Assembly (NCBI GenBank): GCA_937872225.1
Contig: CALMRZ010000046.1
Coordinates: forward strand, 124,001-188,000
Reading direction: 5' to 3'
Source: an uncultured Spirochaetota bacterium
Lineage (GTDB): Bacteria; Spirochaetota; UBA4802; UBA5550
Length of the DNA: 64,000 nucleotides
Below the pieces are notes generated by a model that did not search any database, was not told the DNA's origin, and saw nothing but the letters and a program-made list of their open reading frames with translations. Shown here in pieces: positions 1 through 8,164 of the stretch. Within the stretch, counting starts at the first letter, position 1; the number at the start of each line of letters is the position of its first letter. The position numbers and the translations under genes were made by a program.

Positions 1-860
1 TCAACGGCATGTCCCTCGATTGAAAGGATGATATCGTCTTTTTTTAGGACATCGCTCCCGCTGCTGATGACGGGGACATGGGTCACCAGCACCCCTCCCT
101 CGCCGGCCGCCACGCCGTAATACGCTCTGAGGTTCACGTCGCTCTGGAGATCAACGCCGTCGATCCAGAAGAACGGGATGCCGTCATAATGCCCGTCAGC
201 CGCGTCCCGCACCATCCGGTGCACCATGTCCGATCCTATCACAAAAAGCGTCTTTGTTTCAGCGCTCAGGCCTGTCGCTATGCCGGCCAGCATGTTGTCG
301 ATGAAGACAGGCTCGCCGGTGCCTCCTTCATTCATGCCGGTGGAGAACTGGTGCATGAGAACGCCGCAGTTGGGCTCGTAAAACCTTATGGAAGTCTTGG
401 TCAGCTCCGCGAGGTATTCCTTGAGACTGCTCATCGAATCCCACTTGTATACCTTTGCGCTTCTGCCGGTCATGGAGCCCGCCGGCAGCAATTTGACCGG
501 CTTCAGGCCATCGAAAAACGACTCATCTTCCACCCTGAGAAAGGCCAAACCGCAATGGTAATCCTTGATCTCCACGGTGGCGGAGTACTTGCGGCTCTCT
601 CCTTTTTTCATGACCTCGATGAGCACGTGGTCGGCAATTGAGTATGATGAGGTAAGTATGCGGTTCCCGTCAATGACGCACCCGGAAATGCTCGACCTTG
701 TTATTTCACCCTGCTGCCACGGCGAGCCATAATCATGCTTCTGGGACGTGACCAGTATGTTGACTACGCGGTCGTCGTAGGACTGAGCCGGGGCCGAAAA
801 AACGGGCCATGGCAGGGACAGGGCTGTTATCAGACATATCATTTGAACGTTACGTTTCAT
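1..860 (-). CDS. Trypsin-like pseudoprotease with PDZ domain (partial, runs off the left edge)
   Basis: The visible 286 residues begin with a signal peptide (MKRNVQMICLITALSLPWP), then a chymotrypsin-fold domain and the start of a PDZ domain (GEGGVLVTHV). The protein is collinear with the Deg protease encoded just upstream, but all three catalytic positions differ. The LTNAHVV histidine segment reads LTSSYSI, the Asp of CDLALL reads CGLAFL, and the Ser of PGNSGGPV reads NEGGTGEPV. It is therefore very probably not a protease. It may act as a peptide-binding or regulatory partner of its neighbour in the periplasm. Its ATG overlaps the neighbour's stop codon (ATGA, 857-860), so the two are translationally coupled. 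The C-terminus is outside the window. Confidence 0.85.
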   Translation of the reverse strand, partial: MKRNVQMICLITALSLPWPVFSAPAQSYDDRVVNILVTSQKHDYGSPWQQGEITRSSISGCVIDGNRILTSSYSIADHVLIEVMKKGESRKYSATVEIKDYHCGLAFLRVEDESFFDGLKPVKLLPAGSMTGRSAKVYKWDSMSSLKEYLAELTKTSIRFYEPNCGVLMHQFSTGMNEGGTGEPVFIDNMLAGIATGLSAETKTLFVIGSDMVHRMVRDAADGHYDGIPFFWIDGVDLQSDVNLRAYYGVAAGEGGVLVTHVPVISSGSDVLKKDDIILSIEGHAV

Positions 861-2326
861 CTCAGCCTCATGAGGGACGGTATGTCATATTTTTCCTTAA
901 TGCGGCGGTCGGCTTCCTCAATTTCGGAGACTTTGAGTATCAATGGGCAACTGGTCCCGTCAACTCGTATCACATGATAGCCGTTAACCGGTTTTCGCAC
1001 CGCTTCAGCCACATCGTTGAGGGTTGTTATCTTCACATTGTTGATGGAATCGACCACCCGGTCATGAACCTCCGAAAGGTAGGTGTTTGCCCGGTCGGGA
1101 AGGACGCGGTTAATGAGGATGAATTCCTTTCTTTCCGGGTACAGATTATCGCTGATGTGGCACGCGTAGTAATAAAGAAGCCGGCGGTCCGCCGTGTGCC
1201 ACCATTTGTTCCACGTCTTGAGGTATTCCTTCGACAGGGGCTGGAAGATGATGCCGCCAACGATGCAGTAGCGCGGCAATTTCTCATATTCATTGAACCA
1301 TGATATGCGGTACGGGTAAGACTTCAGCGGATAGGTTATTTTCAGCACCCGGCCCTTGCGGAGGACGGTCAGGGTAACCGGTTCATTGATCTGCTTCAGG
1401 TCTATCAGGTACGAGTAAAATATGCGCCCCTGCATGAACCGGATTGTGGAATCATTGGCAACCGGCACGGAATCTATGCTCATGATGACGTCGCCGGCCC
1501 GCAATGATTTTTCGGCGCCGCCGCCCGGTATAACCATGGTCACCAGAACGCCGCTCTGGTCGTCCTTCATGCCGAGGTAGCGGCGGTAGCTTATGTTCTC
1601 CAGAGGATCGGTAAATACCCCCAGCATCGGGAAGCCGTCATACCGGCCGTCCCTGATGTCTTGAAGGAAATGCCTGATGATGGGCGCCGGTATCATGTAG
1701 CCGATATTGTCAGAGTTGGCGCTGGCCTGGAACGCGACGCCGACGATCCTGTTGTTCTGCATGACAGGCCCCCCGCTGTTGCCGGGATTGATGGCGGCAT
1801 CGGTCTGGATCATGAGGAAGGAAACGCTTCCCATATGGGAATACTCCCCGATCTCGATGCGCGACGTGACCCCCTCGGTGATGGATATGCGGCTCCCCCC
1901 CACGGGATAGCCGTAAGTGGTTACCTTTGACCTGAGCTCAGGGACCCCTCCCAGTTCAAGCGTCTCCGTGTTTTCGTAAAAACGCCGGTCATTGACCCGG
2001 AGGAGCGCCAGGTCGCAGTCGTGGGCGATGAACAGGATTTCAGCTTCGTACATTTCCGGGTCGATCTCCTTCTTGACCAGGATATACGTTGCGTCGGACA
2101 CGACATGGGCATTGGTCAGGATCATTTTGTCATGTAGTATGGCCCCGGAACCGACCGCGGTTTCAGGATCCTTCATTTTCCACGGAAGGTTGTAGTCAGG
2201 ACGTATTGCAGTGCGGATGATTTTTACCGTGCCCCGGCTCACGTCGAGGGCGGGCTTGTTTCCGTTAGCCGCAGCGAAGAGCCCGATCAACAGCGCCGGC
2301 ACCAGTATGATTCTTATTGATCTCAT
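857..2326 (-). CDS. Deg/HtrA-family serine protease with PDZ domains
   Basis: This is a 489-residue exported trypsin-like protease. It has a signal peptide (MRSIRIILVPALLIGLFAAA), a protease domain of about 200 residues with His in LTNAHVV, Asp in CDLALL and Ser in PGNSGGPV, and a PDZ domain (GVLVTMVIPGGGAEKSLRAGD). A C-terminal extension (GGIIFQPLS, FILINRVLPD) resembles the second PDZ of plant-type Deg proteases more than E. coli DegP. The reading frame is open to 2371, but I chose ATG 2326. It starts exactly at the signal peptide, and a good promoter (-10 at 2361-2366) overlaps the longer start. It is expected to degrade or chaperone misfolded envelope proteins. It is coupled to the inactive paralog downstream. 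Confidence 0.9.
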   Translation of the reverse strand: MRSIRIILVPALLIGLFAAANGNKPALDVSRGTVKIIRTAIRPDYNLPWKMKDPETAVGSGAILHDKMILTNAHVVSDATYILVKKEIDPEMYEAEILFIAHDCDLALLRVNDRRFYENTETLELGGVPELRSKVTTYGYPVGGSRISITEGVTSRIEIGEYSHMGSVSFLMIQTDAAINPGNSGGPVMQNNRIVGVAFQASANSDNIGYMIPAPIIRHFLQDIRDGRYDGFPMLGVFTDPLENISYRRYLGMKDDQSGVLVTMVIPGGGAEKSLRAGDVIMSIDSVPVANDSTIRFMQGRIFYSYLIDLKQINEPVTLTVLRKGRVLKITYPLKSYPYRISWFNEYEKLPRYCIVGGIIFQPLSKEYLKTWNKWWHTADRRLLYYYACHISDNLYPERKEFILINRVLPDRANTYLSEVHDRVVDSINNVKITTLNDVAEAVRKPVNGYHVIRVDGTSCPLILKVSEIEEADRRIKEKYDIPSLMRLR

Positions 2327-2360
2327 GGATAATTCCCGTACCACCTGTAAATTGTACGAC

Positions 2361-2388
2361 CTTATAAACATGATGATGTTTTTGTCAA
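2361..2388 (-). promoter_or_regulatory. Sigma70-like promoter for the Deg protease pair
   Basis: On the minus strand, TTGACA (2388-2383) is separated by 16 bases from TATAAG (2366-2361). Transcription would start near 2355, upstream of ATG 2326 but downstream of the alternative ATG at 2371. This supports the shorter start. Seen by eye only. Confidence 0.5.
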
Positions 2389-2444
2389 ATTATTTACCGT
2401 ATCGGCGGGATGCAGGGAGACGGGCCCGGCAATGAAGGCCGGGC

Positions 2445-3863
2445 TCAATCCATTTCCTTCCCGAACATGCGGTATCGGAGCCGGAGAAGCGTCCGGAACA
2501 TCGGTTCGGTGAGCCGCCCCTCCTCCCTCATCCTTATCGCCTCGCGCATCATTTCTGGGGAAGGCGTCGTCTCCATGACCGGGACGCAATTGGGTCGTGA
2601 AAGGGAATTCGTTTTTATTATTTCAAGAAGTCGCTCCTTCCCGATGGCGGGTGAGATATAGAACCTGGCACCCGTGAGATCGTCATCGGTACCGACCATG
2701 CCGTCTTCAAGCGCGCGACGGTGCAGCACGGTTCCGGGATAGATGCGCATCCCGCAGGTCATGTGGACCATGTCTTTTGCGCTGATGCAGGTATCAATGA
2801 ATTCAAAGGATTCCATGACGGTTTCTTCGGTCTCACCGGGTCCGCCGAAAATAAAAAACCACATGGTAGGCATGTCGGCTTCGCGGATGATGCGCGCTGC
2901 GTTTTTGAGGTCGGCAAGGGTGAAATTCTTTCCGAGCGTGGCCAGCATCGATGGCGACGCGGTGTCAGGGGTGCAGTCTATCTGCGCGAACCCGGCATCG
3001 CGCATCAGCCCGAACAGCTCCGGTGACGCGTTGCACGGGTTGATGCCCATGGTCCTGAGTCTCACGGACAGGCCGAGCCTTATTATTTCGCGGCAGACCG
3101 CTTCCGCGTGGCCGGGGGGATCATTGAATGTTGAGTCGACAAATTCGAATGTTACCTGCCCGAGGCGACCCGCTGCCTGCCTTATTTCCTCGGCGATCAG
3201 CTCCGGCGGCCTGGTCCTGTACCGGTATCCTTCTATGCAGTTGTACGTGCAGTAAACACAGCGGTGGGAGCACCCGCGCTTGGTCTGTACCGGGTATGAA
3301 CTCCGGGCCCGGTACGGGGAGTAATCGAGCCGGAGGTCTATATTGGAGAACGGAACATGTTCCATGGGGAAGTCCGTCAAGCGACGGTGATACTTTTTTG
3401 AATTCTTCGTGAGTACCGACGGAATGGCCGAAACGTCACCGCCGCCATCGAGACAGTGCAGCAGGTGGGCAAACGCCGCCTCGGCCTCGCCGAAGATGCC
3501 GTAATCGGCCCCGTAATAAGTCATGAAATATTCGGGGAATATGCTGAAGGCGCTCCCGCCGAGGATAAGCGGCGCCCCGGTGGAATTCCTGATCGGTTGT
3601 ATGAAGTTTTCCCGAATGGGATCTATGTAATTGGTCGGGTCGAGAAGGTCCATGTCATCAATATTGCGGATTGAAACGCCGATATAGTCGGGGGCGAATT
3701 CGTCAATGGCGTCGTGAAGCCCGTTCCCCGCATCAAAGGCGCCGTCGTATATCTTGACCGCGTAGTTGTTTTCGAGGACCCCGGCGATAAGACACAGGCC
3801 GAGGGGCGGCACCGGGTATGGGCTTTGCTCCGTATTGGTATTAACGAGAAGCACTTTTTTCAT
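2445..3863 (-). CDS. Radical SAM protein with B12-binding-type N-terminal domain
   Basis: The protein has 472 residues. The N-terminal Rossmann-like domain (KKVLLVNTNTEQSPYPVPPL, then LGGSAFSIFPE and YGIFGEAE) is typical of cobalamin-binding radical SAM proteins of the BchE class. No DxHxxG axial-ligand motif is visible, so cobalamin binding is uncertain. The radical SAM core carries the cluster motif CSHRCVYC (C198, C202, C205). A GGPGETEE segment resembles the usual SAM-binding region. Related proteins carry out C-methylations, cyclisations and other radical chemistry on lipids, polyketides or tetrapyrroles. It lies 42 bases downstream of the 3-hydroxyacyl-CoA dehydrogenase gene on the same strand, at the edge of the fatty-acid/polyketide-like cluster. 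The substrate is unknown. Confidence 0.85.
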   Translation of the reverse strand: MKKVLLVNTNTEQSPYPVPPLGLCLIAGVLENNYAVKIYDGAFDAGNGLHDAIDEFAPDYIGVSIRNIDDMDLLDPTNYIDPIRENFIQPIRNSTGAPLILGGSAFSIFPEYFMTYYGADYGIFGEAEAAFAHLLHCLDGGGDVSAIPSVLTKNSKKYHRRLTDFPMEHVPFSNIDLRLDYSPYRARSSYPVQTKRGCSHRCVYCTYNCIEGYRYRTRPPELIAEEIRQAAGRLGQVTFEFVDSTFNDPPGHAEAVCREIIRLGLSVRLRTMGINPCNASPELFGLMRDAGFAQIDCTPDTASPSMLATLGKNFTLADLKNAARIIREADMPTMWFFIFGGPGETEETVMESFEFIDTCISAKDMVHMTCGMRIYPGTVLHRRALEDGMVGTDDDLTGARFYISPAIGKERLLEIIKTNSLSRPNCVPVMETTPSPEMMREAIRMREEGRLTEPMFRTLLRLRYRMFGKEMD

Positions 3864-3905
3864 TAAGGGACATCCGATCTTTATAAAAAACCCGGTCCGG
3901 TTTTG

Positions 3906-5042
3906 TCACAATAACAGTGAAGGCCGATATGCTTCAAAACCGGTCTTTGCATAATAACGGTTCAAGAGTCCTTTTATCGCGTCCTGACCTATCTCAACGG
4001 CCAGCGTGAATGGCCCCTTGTCGATGGCCATGTATTCCTTCACGGCATATTCCAGGTCGACCTGCGGCCATATATTTTTTTCCAGGGCCTTGAAGGCCGA
4101 ATTGATATACATGGCCCGGAGGAGAGAAGCTGTCCGGACCTGCACGTCCGCTGCGGGCATTTGGACCGGCGGACCTTCAACGGGATACGGGTAAAACCCG
4201 GCCCCCGACTTGCGGCCGAGTTTTTTCTCCCCGAGGAGACTGTCGAGACAATCGATCATCGGGCTGTAGAAATCACTGTCTGCCATGGTCCCGGTGTAAT
4301 TGACGATTGACCGGCGCATCACATCTATTCCCACGGCGTCAAAGAACTCGAAAACGCCGACGGGGAATATGTATTTCCTGACTATTGCGTCAATGACTTT
4401 TACGTCAAGTCCGTCGTCACGGTGGCAGCGAAAGGCCTGGGCCTGGAAATCGAGGAACAGCCTGTTCAGCATGAAGGCTTCGTCTTCATGCATTTCCAGT
4501 CGGAATCTGTCAATGTAATCCGTGAAGTCCCTTACTATCCTTTTCGTGTCCTCGCCGGTATGATCGGTTACGATCAGTTCAACGATGTTCTTCATTTTTA
4601 CCGGGTAGAAAAAATGTAGACCGGCGAAACGTTTCCTCATTGCTTCATCGCTGACGAGGAGTGACGGTTGTATCGATGATGTATTGGTAACCACTACGGC
4701 ATTATTACTGAGGAAAGGCCGCAGATCATCAAAGAGCCTGGCCTTGTCAGCGGCTTCCTCATGGATGGTTTCAATGACGATGCTGCAATCCTTGAGGTCG
4801 CCTATGGAAGTTGAAATCAGCACCCGCTGCTTTTTGCGGCGAAGGCCTTCTTCGTCTATCAGTCCATTCCTGAACATGCGGTCGTACTTTTTTTTGAATG
4901 CAGACACCAGGCGGCGGCGCTCCTCTTCATCGATGCATATCCAGACAAGGCGGCAATCAAAACCGGACAGATAGTAGAATATATCGGTCCCCATGAGGCC
5001 GCTGCCGATTATGCCGATTTGTATGTCTGGCGGTAATGACAT
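3906..5042 (-). CDS. 3-hydroxyacyl-CoA dehydrogenase family protein
   Basis: This 378-residue NAD-dependent dehydrogenase is related to HadH/FadB-type enzymes. Features are the N-terminal dinucleotide motif GIIGSGLMG, the NTSSIQPS segment, the catalytic His in GLHFFYPVKMKN with the following VELI, and the C-terminal helical domain ending in LGRKSGAGFYPY. Such enzymes interconvert 3-hydroxyacyl- and 3-oxoacyl-CoA. The C-terminus continues about 80 residues past the GRKSGAGFY motif, somewhat like the long form with a second C-terminal module. The gene is divergent from the thioesterase/crotonase genes across a 174-base gap and precedes a radical SAM gene. I infer that it provides the ketoreduction or oxidation step of the surrounding acyl pathway. 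Confidence 0.88.
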   Translation of the reverse strand: MSLPPDIQIGIIGSGLMGTDIFYYLSGFDCRLVWICIDEEERRRLVSAFKKKYDRMFRNGLIDEEGLRRKKQRVLISTSIGDLKDCSIVIETIHEEAADKARLFDDLRPFLSNNAVVVTNTSSIQPSLLVSDEAMRKRFAGLHFFYPVKMKNIVELIVTDHTGEDTKRIVRDFTDYIDRFRLEMHEDEAFMLNRLFLDFQAQAFRCHRDDGLDVKVIDAIVRKYIFPVGVFEFFDAVGIDVMRRSIVNYTGTMADSDFYSPMIDCLDSLLGEKKLGRKSGAGFYPYPVEGPPVQMPAADVQVRTASLLRAMYINSAFKALEKNIWPQVDLEYAVKEYMAIDKGPFTLAVEIGQDAIKGLLNRYYAKTGFEAYRPSLLL

Positions 5043-5165
5043 GGCAAAAACCTACTCTATCTCCAATGGATGGCAAAATAATGCAATAAAAAAACATGGT
5101 TCCGGAACGGCCGAAACCGGCCAGCGTCGTGCGCCCAATTTTTTTCAATTTTAACCGATTCCCGC

Positions 5166-5193
5166 TTGCGCGATCCGGCACAACGGCTACAAT
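5166..5193 (+). promoter_or_regulatory. Possible promoter of the thioesterase-crotonase-KAS III operon
   Basis: TTGCGC (5166-5171), a 16-base spacer and TACAAT (5188-5193) lie just upstream of the thioesterase start at 5217. The -10 is good and the -35 is weak. Confidence 0.35.
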
Positions 5194-5216
5194 TGCCGCC
5201 ATCAGGTAACGATGCC

Positions 5217-5600
5217 ATGTCCTTTGAATATCCGATAACAGTCCGCGGCTATGAGATGGATTCCTTCGGCCATGTCAACAACGCGGTGTATCTCAATTAC
5301 ATGGAACAGGCCCGCTGGGAAATCCTTAAAAAACGCGAACTCTTCGACTATTTCAGGGAACACGGGCTTGTCCTGGTGGTGACCGATGCGATGGTGCATT
5401 ATTCCAGGGAAGCGAAGGTCTTTGACGAACTGGTCGTCTGCACCGATATTGAACGTGACCCTCCCTATCTTGTATTCGATCAGGTCATCAGGGACGCGGC
5501 TTCAGGATCAGTGATTACCCGCGGTACCGTCAAAACTCTCCTGGTCGACAGCGATAGAATACCCCATGATATTCCCGATTTCTTTTTGACCGGGAGATAA
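5217..5600 (+). CDS. Hotdog-fold acyl-CoA thioesterase (4HBT/YbgC family)
   Basis: The protein has 127 residues and the usual start of this family: FEYPITVRGYEMDSFGHVNN followed by AVYLNYMEQARWE. The conserved Asp (YEMDSFGHVNN) and the tyrosine-rich helix are intact. Members hydrolyse acyl-CoA or acyl-ACP thioesters in the cytoplasm. The start at ATG 5217 is preceded by AGGTAA. The frame is open back to 5166, but the extra residues show no family similarity and overlap a putative promoter. It is the first gene of a plus-strand set with two crotonases and a KAS III-like protein. It may release or edit the acyl product of the cluster. Confidence 0.88.
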   Translation: MSFEYPITVRGYEMDSFGHVNNAVYLNYMEQARWEILKKRELFDYFREHGLVLVVTDAMVHYSREAKVFDELVVCTDIERDPPYLVFDQVIRDAASGSVITRGTVKTLLVDSDRIPHDIPDFFLTGR

Positions 5601-5610
5601 GTGCAGAACC

Positions 5611-6342
5611 ATGGGCAGGCAAACGATATCAACTTTCAAAGTCCGGGATTCTATCGCTATCATAACGATCGACAACCCTCCTCAAAACATGCTCCCTGAC
5701 CCGGTTTTTATCGATCCGGAACTGATCAAACGATGCTTCGCTGATGACAAGATCAAGGGCATCGTCATCGCCGGTAAAGGTAGGCATTTCTCCGCGGGAG
5801 CCGACATGGAACGCCTGCGGTTCCTTGCCCTGGATGAGAACCGGTTCATGGCCAGGCTCCGGGACGGGAAAGAGCTCCTCGATTCGATCGAGGCCCTCCC
5901 CATCCCTTCTATCGCCGCCATTGAAGGCGCCTGTTTCGGCGGCGGCCTTGAGATAGCGCTTGCCTGCCATATCAGGGTCTGTGCCCGTAATGCCATCCTC
6001 GCCTTCCCCGAAGTCAATCACGGGCTCATGCCCGGCATGGGGGGCACGGTCCGTCTTCCCGGTTTTATAGGATACGGGAAGGCCCTGGAAGCCGTTCTCT
6101 CGGGTGATATCATCGGCGCGGAACGAGCCCTCGAGATCGGTCTGGCTGACCATCTGGCTCCGGCGAAGGAAACGCTGGATTTTTCCCTGCAACTTATGAA
6201 AAAAATGGTTGCTGACAGGCCCATTGAAGTGATTCGATCCATCGTGCATTCGCTGAATAACAGCCGCACCATGGCAGCTTCCGAAGCCATGGAAGAAGAG
6301 ACAAGAATGTTCTGCAGGCTTGCGGGGAAATTGAATGGCTAA
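5611..6342 (+). CDS. Enoyl-CoA hydratase/isomerase family protein (crotonase)
   Basis: This is a 243-residue crotonase. Oxyanion-hole segments are HFSAGADM and GACFGGGLE. Both glutamates used by hydratases appear to be present: one in FPEVNHGLMPG, the other in KALEAVLSGD. This fits reversible hydration of 2-enoyl-CoA or a related thioester reaction. It begins 10 bases after the thioesterase and overlaps the next crotonase by 8 bases. Crotonases also carry out decarboxylation and isomerisation, so the exact reaction cannot be read from the sequence. Confidence 0.9.
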   Translation: MGRQTISTFKVRDSIAIITIDNPPQNMLPDPVFIDPELIKRCFADDKIKGIVIAGKGRHFSAGADMERLRFLALDENRFMARLRDGKELLDSIEALPIPSIAAIEGACFGGGLEIALACHIRVCARNAILAFPEVNHGLMPGMGGTVRLPGFIGYGKALEAVLSGDIIGAERALEIGLADHLAPAKETLDFSLQLMKKMVADRPIEVIRSIVHSLNNSRTMAASEAMEEETRMFCRLAGKLNG

Positions 6343-7026
6343 TCCTACATGGCATATTGAAGATTCAATCGGTCATATCGTTTTGAACGATCAGCCGTCC
6401 AACCGGATGACACGCTTTTTTTTTCTGAACTGAAGCGGCTCACCGAGGAAGTCATCCCAGGATCCGGCGTTTCCGGCATTGTTATCCACGGCTCGGGCCG
6501 TCATTTTTCATCCGGCGCTGACCTTGACGACATCATCGGCGCCATAAAGGAAAACGCGGTTCACGAATGCCTGCTGTACGAAGAGAGGCGACCGTCGACG
6601 CTTCTCGACAATCTGATGACGTTCAGGTTCTTTGAAGATCTTGAAATCCCCGTCGTTGCCGCTATCAGGGGTGTCTGTCTCGGATCAGCCTTGGAACTTG
6701 CCCTCTTCTGCCACTGCCGCATCTGCGGCGAAGGATCGGTCCTCGGCCTGCCTGAAGCGACGTTCGGGCTCCTCCCGGGATGCGGCGGCATTCAGAAATT
6801 GAGGGCCCTGACTGGGCTACCGCGGGCGTTGGAACTTATTCTGTCCGGCACCACCTTCAGCACTGATGATGCTTTGCGGTGGGGCATAATCGATTCCATT
6901 GTGCCGAAAGAGAGCACGGTCGGCGCGGCCGTTAATTTTATCAGGGCCGTCGGCAGCTCATACCAGCGGGCCTGTATCGGAAGCTACATCCATAAGTATC
7001 TGCGGAGGGACGGGTGGCACCCATGA
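6335..7026 (+). CDS. Second crotonase (enoyl-CoA hydratase-like), frameshifted at a T9 run
   Basis: ATG 6335 opens a frame that begins as a crotonase (MANPTWHIEDSIGHIVLND, then QPSNRMTR) but stops at TGA 6431. After a run of nine T (6416-6424) the -1 frame continues as a typical crotonase (FSELKRLTEEV, RHFSSGADL, GVCLGSALEL, LPEATFGLLPG, ALELILSGT) to 7026. A single -1 slip, or a 7- or 10-T run, would give one protein of about 230 residues. The two catalytic glutamate positions look intact in the second part. The usual GGG of the oxyanion helix reads GSA. It may be a sequencing error, a recent pseudogene, or a slippage-expressed gene. It overlaps both neighbours. Confidence 0.75.
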
Positions 7027-8138
7027 CGGCGGGACTACATGTAAAGATAACAGGGAGCGGCTCCTTTTTGCCGGGTGAACCGGTACCGTTTGATGACATA
7101 GACCGATTCCTCGGGCCGATTACCGGCGCGCCGGCGAAAGTGATGAAGTGGCTTGAACGGATACGGCCGCTCATGAAAGAAATGCTCGACATCGGGCAGT
7201 ATCATTACGCCATTGATCCGATAACCAGGGAATTCACCGATGATAACGTGTCGATGTCAGTAAAGGCGGCCCGGAAGGCCCTTGAAGCGGCTGGCATTGC
7301 GCCGACCGATGTCGACCTCATCGTGTACGGCAGCGCCCACATGGACCAGATGCCGACGCCGTCCGTGAGGATCCAGGAGGCTCTGGGGATCGAGCGGTGC
7401 GCCGAGCTGTCCATACACGCCAACTGCACCTCGGCGTATAAGGCCCTTCTTATCGCAGGAGACCTCATCAGGAACGGACGCTACCGAAATGCCCTGGTGC
7501 TGTCTTCAGGGATATCCTCGTCGGAATTAAGGGCTGAATATTACAACCAGCCCCTTATTAAAAAAGAAGACCTCTTTCTCCGCTGGTTCCTCTGCGACGG
7601 AGCCGGGGGCCTCGTTCTCCAGGGGTGTGACGATATGACAGGTGGCCTGTTTCTTGAACATGCCTACATGGAATCCATCGGCGGCAATAAACCGGCTTCC
7701 ATGGGCAATCAGCGGCCCGCCTACTGGATGAACCCCCGAGATGAATATGAACGGGGCTGCCATCACCTTGCCCAGATGTTCCAGCACCTCCAGTCATATT
7801 TTCACGATCCGGACGGTACCGTTTTCTGCAAGGGCCTCAGGCGGATGCTGGAAACGTGCCATATCGATCTTTCCCGGCTCCGCTTCTTCCAGGTGAACCT
7901 TCCCTCCAGGCATATATCCGACCTTGTTCTTGAAGAATGTGTATCCCTGGGAATTCCCCCGGATACGCTTTATACCAAGATGTCGAAAATGGGATATCCG
8001 GGCCCCCCCATGGCATTCATCTGCCTCGACACGATCATGCGCGAAGAGAAGCTGGATGACGGCGACCTGGTGCTGAGCTTCGTCACCGAGGTGAGCAAGT
8101 TCATGCAGGCGGGATACGCCCTGCGCTATTGCGGCTGA
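7023..8138 (+). CDS. KAS III-like (FabH-type thiolase superfamily) protein lacking canonical His/Asn
   Basis: The protein has 371 residues and the thiolase-superfamily layout of beta-ketoacyl-ACP synthase III. The nucleophile Cys lies at about residue 135 in HANCTSAYKAL. In FabH the other catalytic residues sit in PHQAN and HGNTSAAS. Here the matching segments read FFQVNL and MGYPGPPM, so both His and Asn appear to be replaced. Such enzymes may use another chemistry, for example acyl transfer, or pair with a partner subunit. The ATG at 7023 overlaps the previous stop (ATGA). A GTG at 7014 is also possible, and GGAGGG at 7004-7009 could serve either. It is the last gene of the plus-strand set and converges on a radical SAM gene. 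Confidence 0.82.
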   Translation: MTAGLHVKITGSGSFLPGEPVPFDDIDRFLGPITGAPAKVMKWLERIRPLMKEMLDIGQYHYAIDPITREFTDDNVSMSVKAARKALEAAGIAPTDVDLIVYGSAHMDQMPTPSVRIQEALGIERCAELSIHANCTSAYKALLIAGDLIRNGRYRNALVLSSGISSSELRAEYYNQPLIKKEDLFLRWFLCDGAGGLVLQGCDDMTGGLFLEHAYMESIGGNKPASMGNQRPAYWMNPRDEYERGCHHLAQMFQHLQSYFHDPDGTVFCKGLRRMLETCHIDLSRLRFFQVNLPSRHISDLVLEECVSLGIPPDTLYTKMSKMGYPGPPMAFICLDTIMREEKLDDGDLVLSFVTEVSKFMQAGYALRYCG

Positions 8139-8164
8139 CACTGCAATGACCGCCCCGGGCCGTA

